A DNA stretch of 8,866 bases from CAYWNA01 sp964459305 (GCA_964459305.1 CAYWNA010000393.1:1-8866), one strand, 5' to 3'. Shown: positions 1 through 6,308, numbered from the stretch's first letter. A program made the numbers and translations. The notes: a model not told the origin generated them from the sequence alone.

Positions 1-108
1 TTCGAAACCGGAACGATCAGAACGCCTCTTGGGAGGCTGCGCCAACACTGTGTCGACAAGTAAGCACACAACTGCTAACGGGGCGATGATAGAGATGACC
101 TGTTTCAT
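1..108 (-). CDS. Secreted protein, N-terminal 36 residues only (truncated by window edge)
   Basis: A minus-strand reading frame starts at ATG 108-106 and stays open to the left edge, giving 36 codons. The product begins MKQVISIIAPLAVVCLLVDT and continues VLAQPPKRRSDRSGFE. This has the form of a Sec signal peptide: a lysine near the start, a hydrophobic core of about 15 residues, and a VLA|QPP cleavage site at residue 23, followed by a basic mature start. A good ribosome binding site, GGAGAAG (113-119), lies 4 nt before the ATG, which decides the start. The mature domain is outside the window, so the function is unknown. An exported or periplasmic protein is the only supported statement. Confidence 0.72.
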   Translation of the reverse strand, partial: MKQVISIIAPLAVVCLLVDTVLAQPPKRRSDRSGFE

Positions 109-112
109 TTCG

Positions 113-119
113 CTTCTCC
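113..119 (-). promoter_or_regulatory. Ribosome binding site of the left-edge secreted protein
   Basis: GGAGAAG on the minus strand, 4 nt before the ATG at 108. It is the main support, with the signal peptide, for treating the truncated frame at the window edge as a real gene. Confidence 0.6.
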
Positions 120-258
120 AGTCAATTACCAGTGAATCGGATTCAGTTTCCCAGCCGTAACGAGCTTCATTCTACCGACAAGGATACGGCAATCCAGCAG
201 TTCAGAGGTCGGTGCGGGCAAAGCTATCGGCGAGTCCTAGGCAGTGGGTGCGACCTGT

Positions 259-306
259 GTGCGTAACGATGCCAGTGGAACATCTGAGCGAACTAGGCAT
301 ACGCAC
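259..306 (+). repeat. Inverted repeat, 11-bp stem with 4-nt bulge
   Basis: GTGCGT (259-264) and ATGCC (269-273), separated by the bulge AACG, pair with GGCATACGCAC (296-306). The loop is 22 nt (274-295). It could be an RNA element or chance; no gene starts within several hundred bases downstream on the same strand. Confidence 0.3.
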
Positions 307-370
307 CAAAAGCGGCGGCTGCTGAAATGTCCTGACAGGTGGGGCTTGACTAGGCCGTGTGAGCAACATC

Positions 371-417
371 GAGCGGGGAAAGTGGACTTCATTCGTGAAT
401 CCGTGCAAGCCCCGCTC
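371..417 (+). repeat. Perfect 8-bp GC-rich inverted repeat with nested small hairpin
   Basis: GAGCGGGG (371-378) pairs perfectly with CCCCGCTC (410-417). The 31-nt loop itself contains ATTC-GT-GAAT (391-400). No T tract follows on either strand, so it is not a typical intrinsic terminator. It lies only 65 nt downstream of the previous inverted repeat, so the pair may form one structured segment. Confidence 0.35.
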
Positions 418-850
418 CCTAGTCATCTTTCGGAAGGTCTGTTCTGTCGCCGCTTCTGTGAGTAGTGCTTTTGATACCAGTCAAGATAGTGCTTCATATG
501 CAGACTGTCCTCCATGTGCTTTAGGAACCTACCGGCCGCGCATTTGATCGACCGGTGGGAACCGGCCCTGCGCTTGCTCTATAACCGCTTTCACTGCCAA
601 GACCGTAACCCAGCGACGCCGTTCCAGCGTCATCATCGCTAACTCTCTCGTCCTCGTCGCGATCGCCCCGAATCCGTCATGCCAGAATGATGCGAGCGAT
701 CTGTCAATTCGATGCATCCTGCGGTCTGCTCATTCTCGCGATCGTGGGCCTTTCGTGCGCCAAGGGGAAATCTCGCAGCACTCCGACAATGCGCTATTTC
801 TGGGGATGGCTCATCCACGCGCGGCTCCTAAGACGATCACGCAGATGAAG

Positions 851-930
851 GATGATGGAATATCACCTTTCTTGAAGATGACGGAGTATCAGTGTCTTTC
901 GAGGATGATGATGGAGTATCACCTTCATTG
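851..930 (+). repeat. Degenerate direct repeat of about 26-30 bp, three copies
   Basis: Three copies of GATGAYGGARTATCA start at 851, 877 and 907, each followed by a diverged tail with CTTTC or CTTC. The second and third copies are 30 bp apart, so in the same reading frame: EDDGVSVSF, then EDDDGVSPSLE, with a stop at 958-960. The first copy is 26 bp before the second and reads KDDGISPFL in another frame, so an indel separates them. This looks like a decayed acidic peptide repeat, with no complete gene around it. Confidence 0.45.
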
Positions 931-1311
931 GAGATTATGGACATGACAACTTCCGTGTAGGCCCGCCTTGACGCGGCGGGACGTGTCCCGGCTGGTACCA
1001 TGCGTGATTGGTCGGGTTCGTTGAAGTCGAAGTCGACGACTCTGGCAACTCCCTGGAAGAAACCTACCCATACGTCGTAGCGGAACTCGTGTGACTTCCT
1101 GTTTCCGATCGCTGACGAGTTCGGCTACGGGTATTCCATGGATGGGGAGTTGCTTTGTGCTGCTGTGCGTTTGCCGTACCCTTGGATAATCAGGATCATC
1201 GCAGAGTATTCGGGCGACGTTCCGGCGAGAGCGTGTCTGAGGCAGCGATGCGCGTCCTCGGGACAGAAGGTGGCTATCACACTCTTGCCCTTAATTGTGA
1301 AGGAAGGCCAG

Positions 1312-1318
1312 AAAGGGG
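1312..1318 (+). promoter_or_regulatory. Ribosome binding site of the outer-membrane protein gene
   Basis: AAAGGGG ends 8 nt before ATG 1327. It selects this internal start over the upstream ATG at 1138, whose 63-residue extension would bury the signal peptide. Confidence 0.6.
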
Positions 1319-1326
1319 TAGACATA

Positions 1327-2244
1327 ATGACCAAGCATACGTTGCTTCTTGCGGTGACCGTTTGCGCTCTTTGCAGCACGGCGAGAGCCGATGGTTGGCA
1401 ACGTCCGCCGGTTTCGTTCTCACCCGCATCACACACCGAGTGGTCGTCTTACGTTAGTCGCCTCGAATCGCTCGAGTCCGAGATCGCAGCGCTGAACAGC
1501 ACTTCGGCTGCGACTTTCGCAGAAACCGATCGCGGTTGGTGGAGTGAAACCTACGTCGGCGCCGAAATCGCCCTGCTGCGACCGCATGTGGGCACCATCG
1601 CAGCGGACTACGACATTGTCGCTTCGCCCGGACTCTGGTTCGGCCGTGAGGATTCGGATGGCCGCGGATGGCGCGTTACGGGTTGGTATCTCGACAGCAG
1701 TTTGGATATCGATATCGGGGGCGGAACTGTCACCAATACGGTAGAGTCTTACTCGGTTGACCTGGACCTAACGCAACGCTGTAGTTTTTGTGGGTGGGAC
1801 CTCAGCGTTTTTGGCGGAGTACGTATCGGGGGGCTGGAAACCTCTTTCTTCGTCACCGACGGCGCAGATACCTTGCTCGCCCAATATCAATTTGACTCCG
1901 TCGGCATGACGATTGGGATGGGATTCGAACGCCCGATTGGCCGCACGCGGTTTAGCATCTTCGGAAACTATCGGGTGTCCTTTCTCTACGGCACGGCCTC
2001 GTTCGGAGTGACGAACACGTTTGTGGCTCCATTCACGGGCAGTGTTGACATCGTCGACCAAATGCTCCACGTGCAGGACATAGACCTTGGCCTCGAATAC
2101 CGACAGGAAACAGGTCTGGGCACCCTCTTTGCGCGAGCGGCGGTGGAAGGAAAGGTGTGGGAAGTGCCGCCAATCTTGCTGGGAATCGGCGATGCGAACG
2201 TCGGTTTCTTTGGTCCGACATTTTCCGCGGGGCTGATTTGGTAG
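1327..2244 (+). CDS. Probable outer-membrane beta-barrel protein with N-terminal coiled coil
   Basis: The product has 305 residues from ATG 1327, chosen because it has a ribosome binding site and begins directly with a signal peptide (MTKHTLLLAVTVCALCSTARA, cleavage ARA|DG at residue 21). Residues 41-57 (YVSRLESLESEIAALNS) form a short heptad-like coiled coil. From about residue 75 on, the protein alternates aromatic and small residues in strand-like stretches with loops between, for example WRVTGWYLDSSLDIDI, WDLSVFGGVRIG, TIGMGFERPIG, RFSIFGNYRVSF and DIDLGLEYRQ. It ends in FSAGLIW, with an aromatic C-terminus typical of barrels. This resembles planctomycetal Lpg1974/BBP7-like putative outer-membrane proteins, but the family call is from general likeness only. 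A CSFC pair (151-154) could form a disulfide. A role as porin or surface-anchored barrel is inferred. The reading frame is open for 63 further codons upstream. Confidence 0.7.
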   Translation: MTKHTLLLAVTVCALCSTARADGWQRPPVSFSPASHTEWSSYVSRLESLESEIAALNSTSAATFAETDRGWWSETYVGAEIALLRPHVGTIAADYDIVASPGLWFGREDSDGRGWRVTGWYLDSSLDIDIGGGTVTNTVESYSVDLDLTQRCSFCGWDLSVFGGVRIGGLETSFFVTDGADTLLAQYQFDSVGMTIGMGFERPIGRTRFSIFGNYRVSFLYGTASFGVTNTFVAPFTGSVDIVDQMLHVQDIDLGLEYRQETGLGTLFARAAVEGKVWEVPPILLGIGDANVGFFGPTFSAGLIW

Positions 2245-2570
2245 AACGTCTGCCGGTGATCGTGTTCAGGCGATCCAACACCCGATTCACGTCCCGCACC
2301 GCTCGGCGGAGTCTTCACCTGGTGGGCGCGGGAATCTCCCAATCATCCATGAAGTGGGCATAGAACAGGCCATCCGCCTGCTGAAACCGATCATCGGTGT
2401 GCGTCAGATACAATGCGCCCATCAATGGGCCGAGCGGACAACCCAACGGAATCCCACGCTTGGACGTGCTGACAGCCCGCCGTCATAGATCGTGCGATGC
2501 AGATGACCTTCCAGTAACTCCAGCACACGGGGATCGTCGATATGACGTCAAAGTTGCTCACGTGGGGATG
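2245..2570 (-). pseudogene. Reverse transcriptase fragment, broken by stops and frameshifts
   Basis: Reading the minus strand in order gives a recognisable RNA-directed DNA polymerase palm region. HPHV..EQL starts at 2570 and is followed by a TGA (2550-2548). RHIDDPRVLELLEGHLHRT continues, then IYDGGL. After a frameshift near 2475-2462 comes KRGIPLGCPLGPLMGALYL (2461-2405). FYAHFMDDW follows, holding the YxDD-type box as FMDD with its two catalytic aspartates (2347-2342). APTR is then followed by a TGA (2317-2315) where the family expects TGG, and next RLRRAVRDVNRVLDRL. After another frameshift near 2267, EHDHRQTF corresponds to the conserved H-P-D-K-T-F stretch. The match ends at 2244, exactly at the stop codon of the neighbouring barrel gene. 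Two stops, two shifts, and missing N- and C-termini make this a relic. The full-length parent would be a group II intron-like or stand-alone bacterial reverse transcriptase; I cannot assign the class. No intron RNA domains are visible. Confidence 0.8.
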
Positions 2571-2786
2571 ACAAAGCGACGCAGATTCGAGCTGATCCAG
2601 GGACCGTGGTCGTCAGCTCTTTGAACCAATCGCGGGCGACTGCAGTCACTCAAGCGGCAAATGCTTACGGTACGAGTCCTGGAATTGCGGCGAGATGTCA
2701 GACGTCCGGCTTGACAGCCGACGCGTAAACAATAAGGCTGACGAATTGGGGCGAGCCTTTCGAATTCCGCTACGGAAAGACGGCGT
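2571..2786. other. Intergenic stretch, possibly the continuation of the dead reverse-transcriptase locus
   Basis: No intact gene is visible. On the minus strand, pieces such as DISPQFQDSYRKHLPLE (ending at a stop) and VARDWFKELTTTVPGSA read like protein in two different frames, just upstream of the reverse-transcriptase relic. They may be the decayed N-terminal part or another dead gene. I do not recognise them. Confidence 0.25.
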
Positions 2787-3275
2787 ATGGATGAGACCGA
2801 ACGACAAATCAGACGGGCTCTGCAGCGAAGACCGTCCTCGAAGGTCTACTCGGTGCCGCGCCGCTATGACCTGGCGACGCTGTTCGCCGTATCGGTTGCC
2901 TACGCATTCTTATTCGGCGGCATGCGCTTCTTTGCCTGGCCGCCGGTGGTCTTTGCCCTGGTTGCCGGTTTTTTCACATGTGTCGGGCTAGGTCAAGCCT
3001 TGCTGTTCGGAGGCAAAGAACCACGTGCTGCCTCGGTCCTGGTCGGAGTGTTCTATGGACCTATCGTTTTGGTGATTAGCGCAGTCGGCTGGGGAGGCGC
3101 CAGTAATATCGGCAAGCTTTCCGTGGGAGCGATCTGCACAGCGATTGGGGGAGGCCTGTACGGTTATCTTGCAGGCGTCATCGTGGCGGGCGTATTCCTC
3201 GTGGCCGACCTCATGAGGAAACTAGCCGGGCGACTTACCGACCGGCGGGCGCAGAGAAAGGCTCCTCCGAATTAG
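2787..3275 (+). CDS. Small integral membrane protein of unknown function
   Basis: The product has 162 residues. A basic, charged N-terminus (MDETERQIRRALQRRP, then PRRYD) is followed by about four hydrophobic segments, near residues 28-46, 51-73, 82-102 and 112-141. The tail is strongly basic (MRKLAGRLTDRRAQRKAPPN). Positive charge at both ends suggests that N- and C-termini are cytoplasmic, in keeping with an even number of helices. The last hydrophobic stretch is glycine-rich (AIGGGLYGYLAGVIVAG). There are no catalytic or metal motifs and I do not recognise a family. The start ATG at 2787 has only a weak GGAAAGA upstream (2774-2780), with 6 nt spacing. The coding call rests on length, hydrophobic pattern and the lack of a better frame. 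It stands alone: the flanking features are the dead reverse transcriptase and a convergent esterase gene. Confidence 0.6.
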   Translation: MDETERQIRRALQRRPSSKVYSVPRRYDLATLFAVSVAYAFLFGGMRFFAWPPVVFALVAGFFTCVGLGQALLFGGKEPRAASVLVGVFYGPIVLVISAVGWGGASNIGKLSVGAICTAIGGGLYGYLAGVIVAGVFLVADLMRKLAGRLTDRRAQRKAPPN

Positions 3276-3319
3276 ATGAGGGTGTCCGGGAATTCGACAC
3301 GCTGGAATCCAGGGTTATC

Positions 3320-3390
3320 GGGAGGGCGAGGCTCCTGCCGAGCCGCGCGTCGGTGCGAGAAAGCCGGCTCAGCGGGAGCTTCGCCCTCCC
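3320..3390. repeat. Large imperfect hairpin between convergent genes; candidate dispersed repeat / bidirectional terminator
   Basis: The 26-nt arm 3320-3345 (starts GGGAGGGCGAGGCTCC) is complementary to 3365-3390 (ends TTCGCCCTCCC) at 23 of 26 positions. In plus-strand RNA two of the three differences become G-U pairs, leaving one C-A mismatch. The loop is 19 nt (3346-3364). It sits between the 3' ends of the membrane-protein gene (plus) and the esterase gene (minus), where a shared terminator would be useful, but there is no T tract directly after either arm. From general familiarity, arms of this GAGGCTCCTGCCGAGCC type recur between genes in planctomycete genomes; this could not be checked here. 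Confidence 0.65.
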
Positions 3391-3434
3391 CATTCCCAGA
3401 CATCCTAAAATAGAATTCTGCTCGGTACCGTCAC

Positions 3435-4571
3435 TCAACGACCGGGGTGCTTCAGTCCCAGGGCTTGGTCGATGAAACGGTAGGCCTTTTCGCGTGCCTC
3501 GCTGGGAAAGCCATGCCCACCGGGTGGGTAGACGGCGACAATCCGTTTGCGGGCGTCTAACAGGCCATACACGGCCGAGGCGGCTTGGACGCAGCGTTTC
3601 ACGCTGTCCACACGAAAGTTGGTATCGCCCAGCGGGGCGTGGATGTAAAGGTGCCGCGGGGCGATCGCGGCGAGTACCTCGGGGAAATCGAATGGCATTC
3701 TGTCGGGGTCTTTGCCGTAGACTGATGCGATTCGGGGCATGTAACGAGTCTGGCACCATCCCGACAAGTCGCCCCTCATGTAATCCTTGAAGGAATCGAA
3801 TCCGGAACTCGTTACGGCCACCTTGATCCGTGGATCGAACGCTCCGACGAACAAAGCGTTATGCCCGCCCAACGAGAGCCCGCAGCAGCCGATGCGTTGC
3901 GCGTCGACTTCCGGCAGCGACTGGAGCAAGTCGACGGCCCGCATGTGATCCCAGATGCCTTTCATGGTCCCGCTCGCGTAGCCGAGTGCGGCAGGGTCGG
4001 TCTGGTTCTCGCCCAGCAGCGGATAGTCCGGCGCAATGGTGACATAGCCGCGCTGGGCCAGCTCCAAGGTGTAGCTCGGGTAGGCTGGGCCGACGCCCGC
4101 GGTGCGCCCTCGTGGCCCGCTGGTCCCGTGCAGGCACAGGACTGCCGGCGTGCGGCCTTGCAGGTTGTGTGGGATCAGCAAGTAGGCAGGCACCCGGTCG
4201 CCCTTCGAGGCAGCGTAGGTGATTTTTTTTCTAGTGACCTTGGCGAGCCGTTCGCTTTGGAGGACTTGGACGTCGAGCGGAACGGCTTTGTCACTCGCGG
4301 GTAGCGGCCCCATCACCAACTGCATGTTCTCGAGGATGTGCTCACGCCGTCGCTGCCAGTCCGGCGGTTCCTTGATCGGGTGAGACCGCCCTTCGCTGTC
4401 CAACCAGACAAGCAGATCCATCTTGTCATCGTAGAACGGCGGCGAGGCGGCCTTCGGCGAAGTGTCGGCAGCCGAGGCGCTGGTCGCCTCGCAAGTTGAT
4501 GGACCAACGCCCTGGGCGGAGGCGAGCAAATTGGTCGCTCCGATGATCATCGCTGCGAGAAAAGAGTTCAT
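3435..4571 (-). CDS. Secreted alpha/beta hydrolase (acetyl xylan esterase / dienelactone hydrolase-like)
   Basis: The product has 378 residues. The N-terminus MNSFLAAMIIGATNLLASAQ is a signal peptide with probable cleavage near ASAQ|G (residue 20), followed by a low-complexity Ala/Ser/Thr linker to about residue 45. The hydrolase core starts near residue 100. PAVLCLHGTSGPRG (142-155) carries the HG oxyanion-loop motif, GYVTIAPDYP (175-184) is a core strand, and IGCCGLSLGGHN (227-238) is the nucleophile elbow with Ser233. HAPLGDTNF (311-319) supplies a likely catalytic Asp316, and PPGGHGF (349-355) supplies His353. All three catalytic residues are present, so it should be active, probably on esters of plant or algal polysaccharides or other secreted-phase substrates; this is inferred from the fold. 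The start has the ribosome binding site AGGTGA (4579-4584). It lies 160 bp downstream of the PA14 protease gene in the same direction. A run of eight A (coding strand) at 4230-4223 encodes part of TRKKIT. Confidence 0.85.
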   Translation of the reverse strand: MNSFLAAMIIGATNLLASAQGVGPSTCEATSASAADTSPKAASPPFYDDKMDLLVWLDSEGRSHPIKEPPDWQRRREHILENMQLVMGPLPASDKAVPLDVQVLQSERLAKVTRKKITYAASKGDRVPAYLLIPHNLQGRTPAVLCLHGTSGPRGRTAGVGPAYPSYTLELAQRGYVTIAPDYPLLGENQTDPAALGYASGTMKGIWDHMRAVDLLQSLPEVDAQRIGCCGLSLGGHNALFVGAFDPRIKVAVTSSGFDSFKDYMRGDLSGWCQTRYMPRIASVYGKDPDRMPFDFPEVLAAIAPRHLYIHAPLGDTNFRVDSVKRCVQAASAVYGLLDARKRIVAVYPPGGHGFPSEAREKAYRFIDQALGLKHPGR

Positions 4572-4578
4572 GGAAAAG

Positions 4579-4584
4579 TCACCT
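4579..4584 (-). promoter_or_regulatory. Ribosome binding site of the secreted hydrolase gene
   Basis: AGGTGA on the minus strand, 7 nt before ATG 4571-4569. It fixes the start that gives a proper signal peptide. A TTGACA hexamer lies just upstream (4597-4602), but no -10 box sits at the right distance, so it is not called a promoter. Confidence 0.55.
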
Positions 4585-4731
4585 ATTCAAGAATTGGGCA
4601 TGTCAAGGAGCAATGCTTCGTCCGGGCTGCGTCTGGAAGAAGTGGCCGCGGTGCGGCAGCCGATTCCGGCCGTTCCCTTGCATTACAGGAGAATGTGAGA
4701 CAAGAAGATATCTATCAGTCATTCATCCACT

Positions 4732-6225
4732 CTACCGACTCGGGGGCTCTTGGAGTTTGTGGAATAGAGCTTTCGGCGGGATTTGCTGCTTGGCCAGGCC
4801 GGGACCTTCGTAGTAGACCTCCAACAGTTCCCATTTCCATCTCTCGAAGAAGGTCACTGTGATCGGGTGAAGTCCGGCGGTCAGCCGGATCAGACCTCCC
4901 ATTTGCATCGCCGGATGGGGTTGGTCGTTGTCCACCACGAGTCGATCCCCGATGTACAGCCGGCTGCCGTCGTCCGATTTCGTGTAGAAGAAGTAGACGC
5001 CCTCGGCGGGCACCTTGACAAGACCGGTGAACTTCAAACCGTAATACTCTGTCTGCTTCTTCCCATCCGCGTTTTCGGGATAGACGGCGTGAGTGAGCTT
5101 CGCGCAGGTTCCTGTGGCAACGGGCTTGAGTTGATCAAAGTCGGGCAGCGTATTCCAGTGGCCGGTGTAGACGGCGACTTCGAGACCACTGCTGAGCCCC
5201 TCGGTCGACACGGGGGCCGGCGGTGTGTAAGCCTTCAACGCTGGTACGACAGAGACGGTCTCTCCATCGCGTCTGAGTTCGAGCGGAAAAGAATCTCCCG
5301 ACTGGTAGCCCGCCAGCGACATGTAGAAGTCCAGGCCGTTGTGGACGGCGAGCTTGCCTGCACGAACGATCTGGTCACCCACCTGGACACCGACCGCGTC
5401 GGCGGGGGAATCGTGCGCGACGCGAGCGACCTTTGCCGGTTCGGTCATGGTATCCACCGCCACACCCAAAATTAGGCCAAATCGCTGCTCGGGGCACATC
5501 ATTTGGGGAAACACCTCGCGGAGTCTGTCAGCGGCGATGGCAAAACCCACGTTCTCGGCGTCCTGGTTGGCCAGTGTGATGATGCCGATCATCTCTCCCA
5601 GAGCGTTGAATAGCGGCCCGCCCGAGTTACCTGGATTGACGGCGGCGGTGGTTTGGATCGTGCGCGAAGCCGTGGAGACACGCACGTCTCGGTTCAACCC
5701 GCTGATGATGCCGGGTGCAACCGTATGTCCCAGACCATGGGAATTGCCGATGGTCACAACGTCTTCGCCCCGCATCAGGTCGTGGCTGCGGCCAAGACGG
5801 ATCGGAGTCAGTGGGTCTTCCGCATTGATCTTGACCAGCGCCAAGTCCTCGTGGGGCAACTCAGCGATAACTCGGTACGAATACGTTCGACCGTTGTAAA
5901 GCTCCGCGCTGTTGCGGACGGCGCCGGCGATCACGTGGTGATTTGTGATGATGAAGCCCGAGTCATGGACGATGAAGCCAGTGCCGGAATGGACGGTCGT
6001 CCGGTTTCGAGAAGCCCGCTTATAGCTCGTGATATTGACCACCGACGGCGCCACTCGCTCGACGAGTTGTACCAGTGGTGTGCGCCGAGCCATTTGCGCG
6101 GGGGACACCTCGTCGGTTCCGCCAGCGGCCGGCTGGTCACTGTTCGCCTGGCCGGCGCCGATGAGCATGGCGGCTCCCACAAGAGTCATCGCTGCCAGTA
6201 GTCTTCGACTCATTTCCCATCGCAT
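4732..6225 (-). CDS. Secreted HtrA/DegP-type serine protease with PDZ and C-terminal PA14 domain
   Basis: The product has 497 residues. The signal peptide lies at about 1-28 (MSRRLLAAMTLVGAAMLIGA after four extra residues; ATG 6213 is an alternative start). The trypsin-like domain spans about 50-245, with the catalytic triad His97 (TNHHVI), Asp127 (HEDLALVKI) and Ser201 (NPGNSGGPLF). A PDZ domain follows at about 250-330 (FGLILGVAV, SPADAVGVQVGDQIV, LRRDGETVSV). After a proline-rich linker (332-343) a PA14-type domain spans about 346-495, with GLEVAVYTGHW, FTGLVKVPAEGVYFFYTKSD, GSRLYIGDRLVVD and GLHPITVTFFERWKWELLEV. HtrA proteases degrade or survey misfolded exported proteins in the periplasm; PA14 is a beta-barrel carbohydrate- or surface-binding module, so this enzyme may be targeted to glycans or the cell surface. 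That targeting is inference. The usual QTDAA before the serine loop is QTTAA here. Only one PDZ is present, where DegP has two. It lies between the URO-D gene and the hydrolase gene, all minus strand. Confidence 0.9.
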   Translation of the reverse strand: MRWEMSRRLLAAMTLVGAAMLIGAGQANSDQPAAGGTDEVSPAQMARRTPLVQLVERVAPSVVNITSYKRASRNRTTVHSGTGFIVHDSGFIITNHHVIAGAVRNSAELYNGRTYSYRVIAELPHEDLALVKINAEDPLTPIRLGRSHDLMRGEDVVTIGNSHGLGHTVAPGIISGLNRDVRVSTASRTIQTTAAVNPGNSGGPLFNALGEMIGIITLANQDAENVGFAIAADRLREVFPQMMCPEQRFGLILGVAVDTMTEPAKVARVAHDSPADAVGVQVGDQIVRAGKLAVHNGLDFYMSLAGYQSGDSFPLELRRDGETVSVVPALKAYTPPAPVSTEGLSSGLEVAVYTGHWNTLPDFDQLKPVATGTCAKLTHAVYPENADGKKQTEYYGLKFTGLVKVPAEGVYFFYTKSDDGSRLYIGDRLVVDNDQPHPAMQMGGLIRLTAGLHPITVTFFERWKWELLEVYYEGPGLAKQQIPPKALFHKLQEPPSR

Positions 6226-6229
6226 GTCA

Positions 6230-6240
6230 CCACCTCACCT
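6230..6240 (-). promoter_or_regulatory. Doubled ribosome binding site of the PA14 protease gene
   Basis: AGGTGAGGTGG on the minus strand contains two overlapping Shine-Dalgarno-like cores. The nearer one ends 4 nt before ATG 6225 and about 16 nt before ATG 6213, which favours the 6225 start. The GGGA at 6216-6219 is too close to serve 6213 well. Confidence 0.5.
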
Positions 6241-6279
6241 GGATGCGTTTCTTGAGACAGGTCAATCGCGGAGCGTGAT

Positions 6280-6308
6280 ATTATACGAAAATCAGACGGC
6301 TCGTTGCA
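6280..6308 (-). promoter_or_regulatory. Candidate promoter of the PA14 protease gene
   Basis: A perfect TATAAT (6285-6280, minus strand) lies about 55 bp upstream of the protease ATG. Seventeen bases further upstream is TGCAAC (6308-6303), a poor -35. The -10 match and its position just after the 6332-6384 hairpin support separate transcription of the protease; the weak -35 suggests that an activator or another sigma factor may be needed. Confidence 0.45.

Larger units (their letters stand above)
109..1326. other. Long stretch without a convincing gene; probable decayed sequence
   Basis: No frame here combines a ribosome binding site, a plausible length and a recognisable product. Four things can be seen. 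Inverted repeats lie at 259-306 and 371-417. A frame at 687-848 (53 codons) starts MMRAICQFDASCGLLILAIV and has a hydrophobic, lipoprotein-like start ending GLSCAKGK, but no ribosome binding site, and the lipobox is poor (Gly at -3). A degenerate repeat lies at 851-930. A 28-codon segment at 1008-1091 reads VGFVEVEVDDSGNSLEET then YPYVVAELV before a stop, with no start codon. Frame-shifting protein-like scraps of this kind suggest one or more dead genes, but I cannot name a parent family. The 63-codon open extension upstream of the outer-membrane gene (1138-1326) is part of this stretch. Confidence 0.4.

Noticed and set aside
237..356. CTAGGC(A/C) occurring three times at 56-57 bp spacing
   Set aside because: Bases between the words show no similarity, so it is not a CRISPR array or tandem repeat.
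202..426. 74-codon minus-strand frame in the left gap
   Set aside because: No ribosome binding site, composition not protein-like, no recognisable motif.
552..565. CCGGT-GGGA-ACCGG hairpin with a GNRA-type loop
   Set aside because: A 5-bp stem is expected by chance at this GC content, and nothing around it supports an RNA gene.
514..642. 42-codon plus-strand frame reading MCFRNLPAAHLIDRWEPALR...
   Set aside because: Partly protein-like, but no ribosome binding site and too short to support; could be another scrap of decayed sequence.
962..980. CCCGCC / GGCGGG stem as an intrinsic terminator
   Set aside because: Only 6 bp, no T tract, and no real gene ends just before it.
1138..1326. 63-codon N-terminal extension of the outer-membrane protein from ATG 1138
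   Set aside because: No ribosome binding site at 1138, and it would place the signal peptide internally; ATG 1327 has AAAGGGG 8 nt upstream and begins with the signal peptide.
3861..4304. 147-codon plus-strand frame opposite the hydrolase
   Set aside because: Antisense shadow of a gene with an intact catalytic triad; no ribosome binding site or recognisable product.
4597..4602. TTGACA hexamer upstream of the hydrolase as a promoter -35
   Set aside because: No -10-like hexamer at 16-18 bp; that position falls on the ribosome binding site.
4783..5475. 230-codon plus-strand frame opposite the protease gene
   Set aside because: It is the antisense shadow of the PA14/PDZ coding region; the minus strand shows clear domains and catalytic motifs.
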